Shown here: positions 61,145 through 64,000 of the stretch, one piece after another
How the letters are laid out: every line of letters begins with the position of its first letter
Position numbering within the stretch: the first letter of the stretch is position 1
Assembly (NCBI GenBank): GCA_964632505.1
Contig: CAZWCE010000005.1
Location: forward strand, 124,001-188,000
DNA: 64,000 nt
Reading direction: 5' to 3'
Origin: CAZWCE01 sp964632505
GTDB lineage: Bacteria > Planctomycetota > Planctomycetia > Pirellulales > Thermoguttaceae
Position numbers and translations under genes: made by a program
The notes under the pieces: generated by a model
Databases searched by the model: none
Told to the model about the DNA's origin: nothing
Seen by the model: only the letters and a program-made list of their open reading frames with translations

Positions 61145-61279
61145 AAACCGAGCCCGAAAACGGACATTCGCCGATCGGCGGTTGGTGCTGAATGTGCTAA
61201 AATAGAGGACGGAACGCGAGACGCGGCAACACATCATTCAACAGGGCCATGATTACGAATTACGACGAGGTAGGGACCG

Positions 61280-62464
61280 ATGCGAATTTTGCTGGTGGTG
61301 ATTCTCAGTAGTGTGCTGGGTGGGGCGTTGGGAATGGCGATGGCCAATTACTCGATTCACGCTTGGCCCTGGCGGGCGAAGAACGAATTGGGCGAGGAAT
61401 CGCTCAAAGCGCGCATGCATATTCCCAGCGAAGAGAGCAAGGCGAGGGTCGAAATGCTCGAGGAGAGGACCTACGATTTCGGCGTGGTCAATGTCTCCAC
61501 CGCTCAGGCGGGAAATCATGTCTTCAAGATCAAAAATATCGGCGAAGATCCTCTGACCTTGAAAGTCGCCGAGACGAGCTGCTCCTGCACCGGGGTCGAC
61601 ATCACTCCAACCCGGGTCCCGCCGGGAGAAACGGCCGAGATGAATTTCAAGTGGGACGCCGAGAACAAGACCGGCAAGTACACCCAATCGGCACTGATCG
61701 ACACGAACGATCCCAATGACAGTACGATCCAATTGAGGGTCGAGGGGCTCTACATGGCCCCGGTGATGGCACGGCCGTTCGAGTTGATCTTCTCGCGCGT
61801 CTACCCCGGCGACGAAGCCACCGGGCATTTTCGTCTTTTCGGTTTCCAGGAGAAACCGCTGGAGATCGAAAAGATTGAGTATCCCGACACCGATCATTTC
61901 CGGATCACGTATTCCAAGGCCGAAATGACCGAGGAAGAAAAGGATTCCAATATTTTCCAAAACGCGAAAAGCGCCGTGGAATTCGAGGTCCATGTCCTTC
62001 CGGGGTTGCCGCTGGGGCCCTTCGAGCAAAGAATAAAAATGACGACCAACTATCCTCAAATGCCGCACTTCATCTACACGATCCGCGGCATGGTCACGGG
62101 AAGCATGGCGGTGATCGGCAGCGGATACAATAAAAAAACCGGCGTCCTTGAAATCGGCACCGTCCAACCGTTGGAAACGGTCATGAAAACCGTCATGCTG
62201 CGGTTCAGCGGACCGAACGTCGAGGAGATCGACCCGGAGGTCGTCGAACTTCGTCCCGAGTGGATCGACGTCCAATTCGAAAAACCGATCGACGCCCAAA
62301 AAGACCGGATTTTTCCGGTGACGGTCGTGATTTCGGGCGGCAGCCCCATGTCGAATTATCAAGGGCCGTCCGAAGAGCAAATGGGCATGATCCGGTTCGA
62401 TCCCGGCGTGGAGGGCATTCCCGAGGTGAAATTGCTCTTGCAATTTTCCGTCGAGAAGGAATGA
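61280..62464 (+). CDS. DUF1573 protein, membrane-anchored
   Basis: This is a 394-residue protein with an N-terminal membrane helix (LLVVILSSVLGGALGMAMA). The next domain (residues 60-155) is a DUF1573/ASH-like beta sandwich: YDFGVVNVSTAQAGNHVFKI, then TSCSCTGVD and PPGETAEMNFKWD. The remaining 240 residues repeat beta-sandwich features with less similarity (AVEFEVHVLPGLPLGPFEQR). Planctomycetes carry many such proteins; the function is unknown. GACGAGGTAGGGACCG precedes the ATG. Confidence 0.82.
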   Translation: MRILLVVILSSVLGGALGMAMANYSIHAWPWRAKNELGEESLKARMHIPSEESKARVEMLEERTYDFGVVNVSTAQAGNHVFKIKNIGEDPLTLKVAETSCSCTGVDITPTRVPPGETAEMNFKWDAENKTGKYTQSALIDTNDPNDSTIQLRVEGLYMAPVMARPFELIFSRVYPGDEATGHFRLFGFQEKPLEIEKIEYPDTDHFRITYSKAEMTEEEKDSNIFQNAKSAVEFEVHVLPGLPLGPFEQRIKMTTNYPQMPHFIYTIRGMVTGSMAVIGSGYNKKTGVLEIGTVQPLETVMKTVMLRFSGPNVEEIDPEVVELRPEWIDVQFEKPIDAQKDRIFPVTVVISGGSPMSNYQGPSEEQMGMIRFDPGVEGIPEVKLLLQFSVEKE

Positions 62465-62601
62465 TCTCGCCCGCGTTGGGGGGCTTCCTAAAGGGGCGCT
62501 TTTTTGGTGGTCGGTCGGCGAAGGCGATCTTCCGGAAAACTGCTCTGGCATCCGTTAGAACTATTTGCTAAGCTCCGCCGAGATCGGCCTCTGCGATCGG
62601 C

Positions 62602-62626
62602 CTTTCGGGCCCCTTGTGCCCGAAAG
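62602..62626 (+). other. Leader hairpin upstream of the last lipoprotein gene
   Basis: CTTTCGGGC and GCCCGAAAG form a perfect 9-bp stem with a 7-base loop, about 90 bases before the start codon. There is no T-tract. A nearby direct repeat GATCGGCCT occurs at 62583-62591 and again about 12 bases later. Confidence 0.4.
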
Positions 62627-62717
62627 CTCCGCTGGAACGGAAATCCTGAGAGGACCGGACCTTCGCGATCGAGTTTTTCACCAACCCTTTCCCCTGAACA
62701 GAATTCGAAATATCGAT

Positions 62718-64000
62718 ATGATGCGTGCCTCAAATCATTACTGGTTGCTCTATCTCGGTTCGGTGCTGTTGACGTTTTTGGCTCTTTCCTGGGGCCTTTC
62801 CGGATGTACCTCTCCGACGGAGGAGCCTCCGACCGATGCGCCGGCCAAGGAAGAGGAGAAAGAGGTTTCCTCGAATCCGCGACAGGAGCGGTCCTCCGAC
62901 ACGCAGACGCATTCCCCGGAAACGCCGGGCACCGAGCATGCTGCGAGTGCCCGGGAGACCGGCACCATGGGGCTTTCCGGCGTTCCTTCGGCGATGACAC
63001 CTTCCGGCGGGGAGCTTGGGGGGCATTCAATCCCCACGGAAGAAGGGGGCGTGGCGCCTCCGGTGATCGGTTTGAGGGAGAGCACTTCGGGATCCGAAAC
63101 TCCGACCGAAAAGACGACCCGATCGTTTGACGAAGTGTCCAGTGCGGGGATGCCGAAAATATCCTCCGGATTAGCCCCCCCGAACATCTCCGGGGAAGTG
63201 TCGGTGGGGAGCCGTTTCGACAACCCCGTCGTCCCGCAAGCATCATCTTCATCTTCATCTTCATCCGAAATGAGCCGCTCGGGGGAAGAAACGATCCCTC
63301 CCGACGATTCCACGCAGTCCCGTCCTGATCCCCTTCCGACATCGCCGGAGGATTCCGCCGGAGACACCGTCGCCGTGACGCCAATGGAGAATTCCGGAAA
63401 TCCCTCGAGTGCCGGAACGGTCTCGGAGGTGGTTACCAAGCCGCAAGCATCCCTCGAGAGCGTCAACCCCCTTCGAGCCGATGAACAACAGTTTGGTGGG
63501 CCCTCGCCCTCCCAAGGCGGTTCGGAAGCGACTTCCTCCGAACCCCCGGGGCCCGCCGGTTCCGCGCCCGGAGTGACGTCGTCCGATCATGCCGAAATTC
63601 CCCCTTCGGCATCGCCGGGGGCGGCGGAGGAGGTGAATCCGACGCACCGTTCTCCGAGTGAGTCCGGGGCCTTTTCCGAGCCGATCGCTCCCGCGGTTTC
63701 CGGTCAACCGGTCGCCCGACAAGCGGTGCCGTCCACGCCTTACACCGAAGCGGCCGCGCCTTCCCCGTCGTCGACGCCTGATCCTGAAGAGACCCCGGCG
63801 GTGGAGACGATCGCTTCGCACACGAAGACCGAGGCGGTCGCCAAGGAGCCGGAGCTCGATTACGATCCGGTTGCGGAAAACGGCACGTTTTTCAACGGTT
63901 GGGAGGATCCCCGGCTGGTCCTGGTGTTCACCGGGTGCCAGGACGGTTATCTGGAGCCGTGCGGCTGTGCGGGGTTGGCGAAGATGAAGGGGGGCCTCAG
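62718..64000 (+). CDS. Lipoprotein with long disordered linker and a GYLEPCGC domain (partial)
   Basis: The frame stays open to the window end (427 codons). The signal peptide ends in the lipobox LSGC (Cys30). Residues 31 to about 385 are a Ser/Pro/Glu/Thr-rich disordered linker, including a run of eight Ser codons. A folded domain then begins: FNGWEDPRLVLVFTGCQDGY, followed by LEPCGCAGLAKMKGG. This start resembles the cysteine-bearing N-terminus of planctomycete proteins related to 5'-nucleotidase/metallophosphatase (UshA-like) domains with LEPCGC...GGL. The catalytic part lies beyond the window. The name is tentative. Confidence 0.7.
   Translation, partial: MMRASNHYWLLYLGSVLLTFLALSWGLSGCTSPTEEPPTDAPAKEEEKEVSSNPRQERSSDTQTHSPETPGTEHAASARETGTMGLSGVPSAMTPSGGELGGHSIPTEEGGVAPPVIGLRESTSGSETPTEKTTRSFDEVSSAGMPKISSGLAPPNISGEVSVGSRFDNPVVPQASSSSSSSSEMSRSGEETIPPDDSTQSRPDPLPTSPEDSAGDTVAVTPMENSGNPSSAGTVSEVVTKPQASLESVNPLRADEQQFGGPSPSQGGSEATSSEPPGPAGSAPGVTSSDHAEIPPSASPGAAEEVNPTHRSPSESGAFSEPIAPAVSGQPVARQAVPSTPYTEAAAPSPSSTPDPEETPAVETIASHTKTEAVAKEPELDYDPVAENGTFFNGWEDPRLVLVFTGCQDGYLEPCGCAGLAKMKGGL

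Noticed and set aside
1..64000. tRNA genes, rRNA, CRISPR arrays, insertion sequences, prophage or restriction-modification and toxin-antitoxin modules
   Set aside because: No cloverleaf, repeat-spacer array, transposase, integrase or defence gene was seen; the window looks like a stable chromosomal segment.

Overview
The window reads as an ordinary chromosomal segment of a planctomycete (Planctomycetota). The evidence is a DUF1559 type-II pseudopilin (19882-20823), a PVC-type small basic protein (26164-26370), two PEP-CTERM proteins (33840-35816), Pro/Ser/Glu-rich lipoproteins, a PAS-heavy hybrid histidine kinase, an orphan topoisomerase VI A subunit and DUF1573/DUF2617/DUF1680 proteins. The G+C content is moderately high. 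I see no rRNA, tRNA, CRISPR array, insertion sequence or prophage, and gene density is high. Forty-eight coding regions are called; the first (response-regulator tail) and the last (lipoprotein) run off the window.

Layout. 1-1884: end of a response regulator and a soluble histidine kinase. 1902-9443: leftward genes for an MgtC/DUF4010 membrane protein, a coiled-coil/small membrane protein pair, a zinc-ribbon WD40 protein and two uncharacterised proteins. 10056-13845: a PP-type phosphatase, a GT39-like glycosyltransferase and an LpxL-type acyltransferase (envelope). 13919-19548: leftward lysS, lolC-like, lolD-like and ilvE genes; the two Lol genes overlap by 8 bp. 19882-26998: leftward pseudopilin, PHP protein, DUF2617, Gly-rich secreted protein, LarA-like enzyme, small basic protein and lipoprotein, most with their own promoter or terminator. 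27402-33355: oligopeptide-binding protein, VTT membrane protein, S41 peptidase, O-methyltransferase and MsrA. 33840-35816: twin PEP-CTERM genes. 35981-40535: HEAT-like protein, DUF4870 protein and a GH127 enzyme with a C-terminal binding-like domain. 40697-44640: topoisomerase VI A, a J-like/MshEN membrane protein and a lidless Hsp70. 45149-51643: glgC, a degenerate NtrC-like regulator and an 1166-residue hybrid kinase. 52345-64000: 2-ketoacid decarboxylase, TatC, lipoproteins, pseudouridine synthase, pyrK, rpsT, a TPR protein, hemD, DUF1573 and a lipoprotein cut by the window end.

Functional themes. Envelope biogenesis is covered by the acyltransferase, glycosyltransferase, Lol transporter, TatC, VTT protein and lipoproteins. 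Signalling is covered by two kinase/regulator sets. Protein quality control is covered by the Hsp70 and J-like pair, S41 peptidase and MsrA. Core biosynthesis is covered by lysS, ilvE, pyrK, hemD, glgC and rpsT. The parts most unlike textbook relatives are the Hsp70/J-like/MshEN pair, the orphan topo VI A, the regulator with dead Walker motifs, the TatC with a roughly 130-residue periplasmic insertion, the LolD with a 230-residue disordered head, and a long-range RNA fold enclosing a terminator at 46716-46855. Several recognisable promoters lie 110-235 bases upstream of the start codon, so long 5' leaders look common here.
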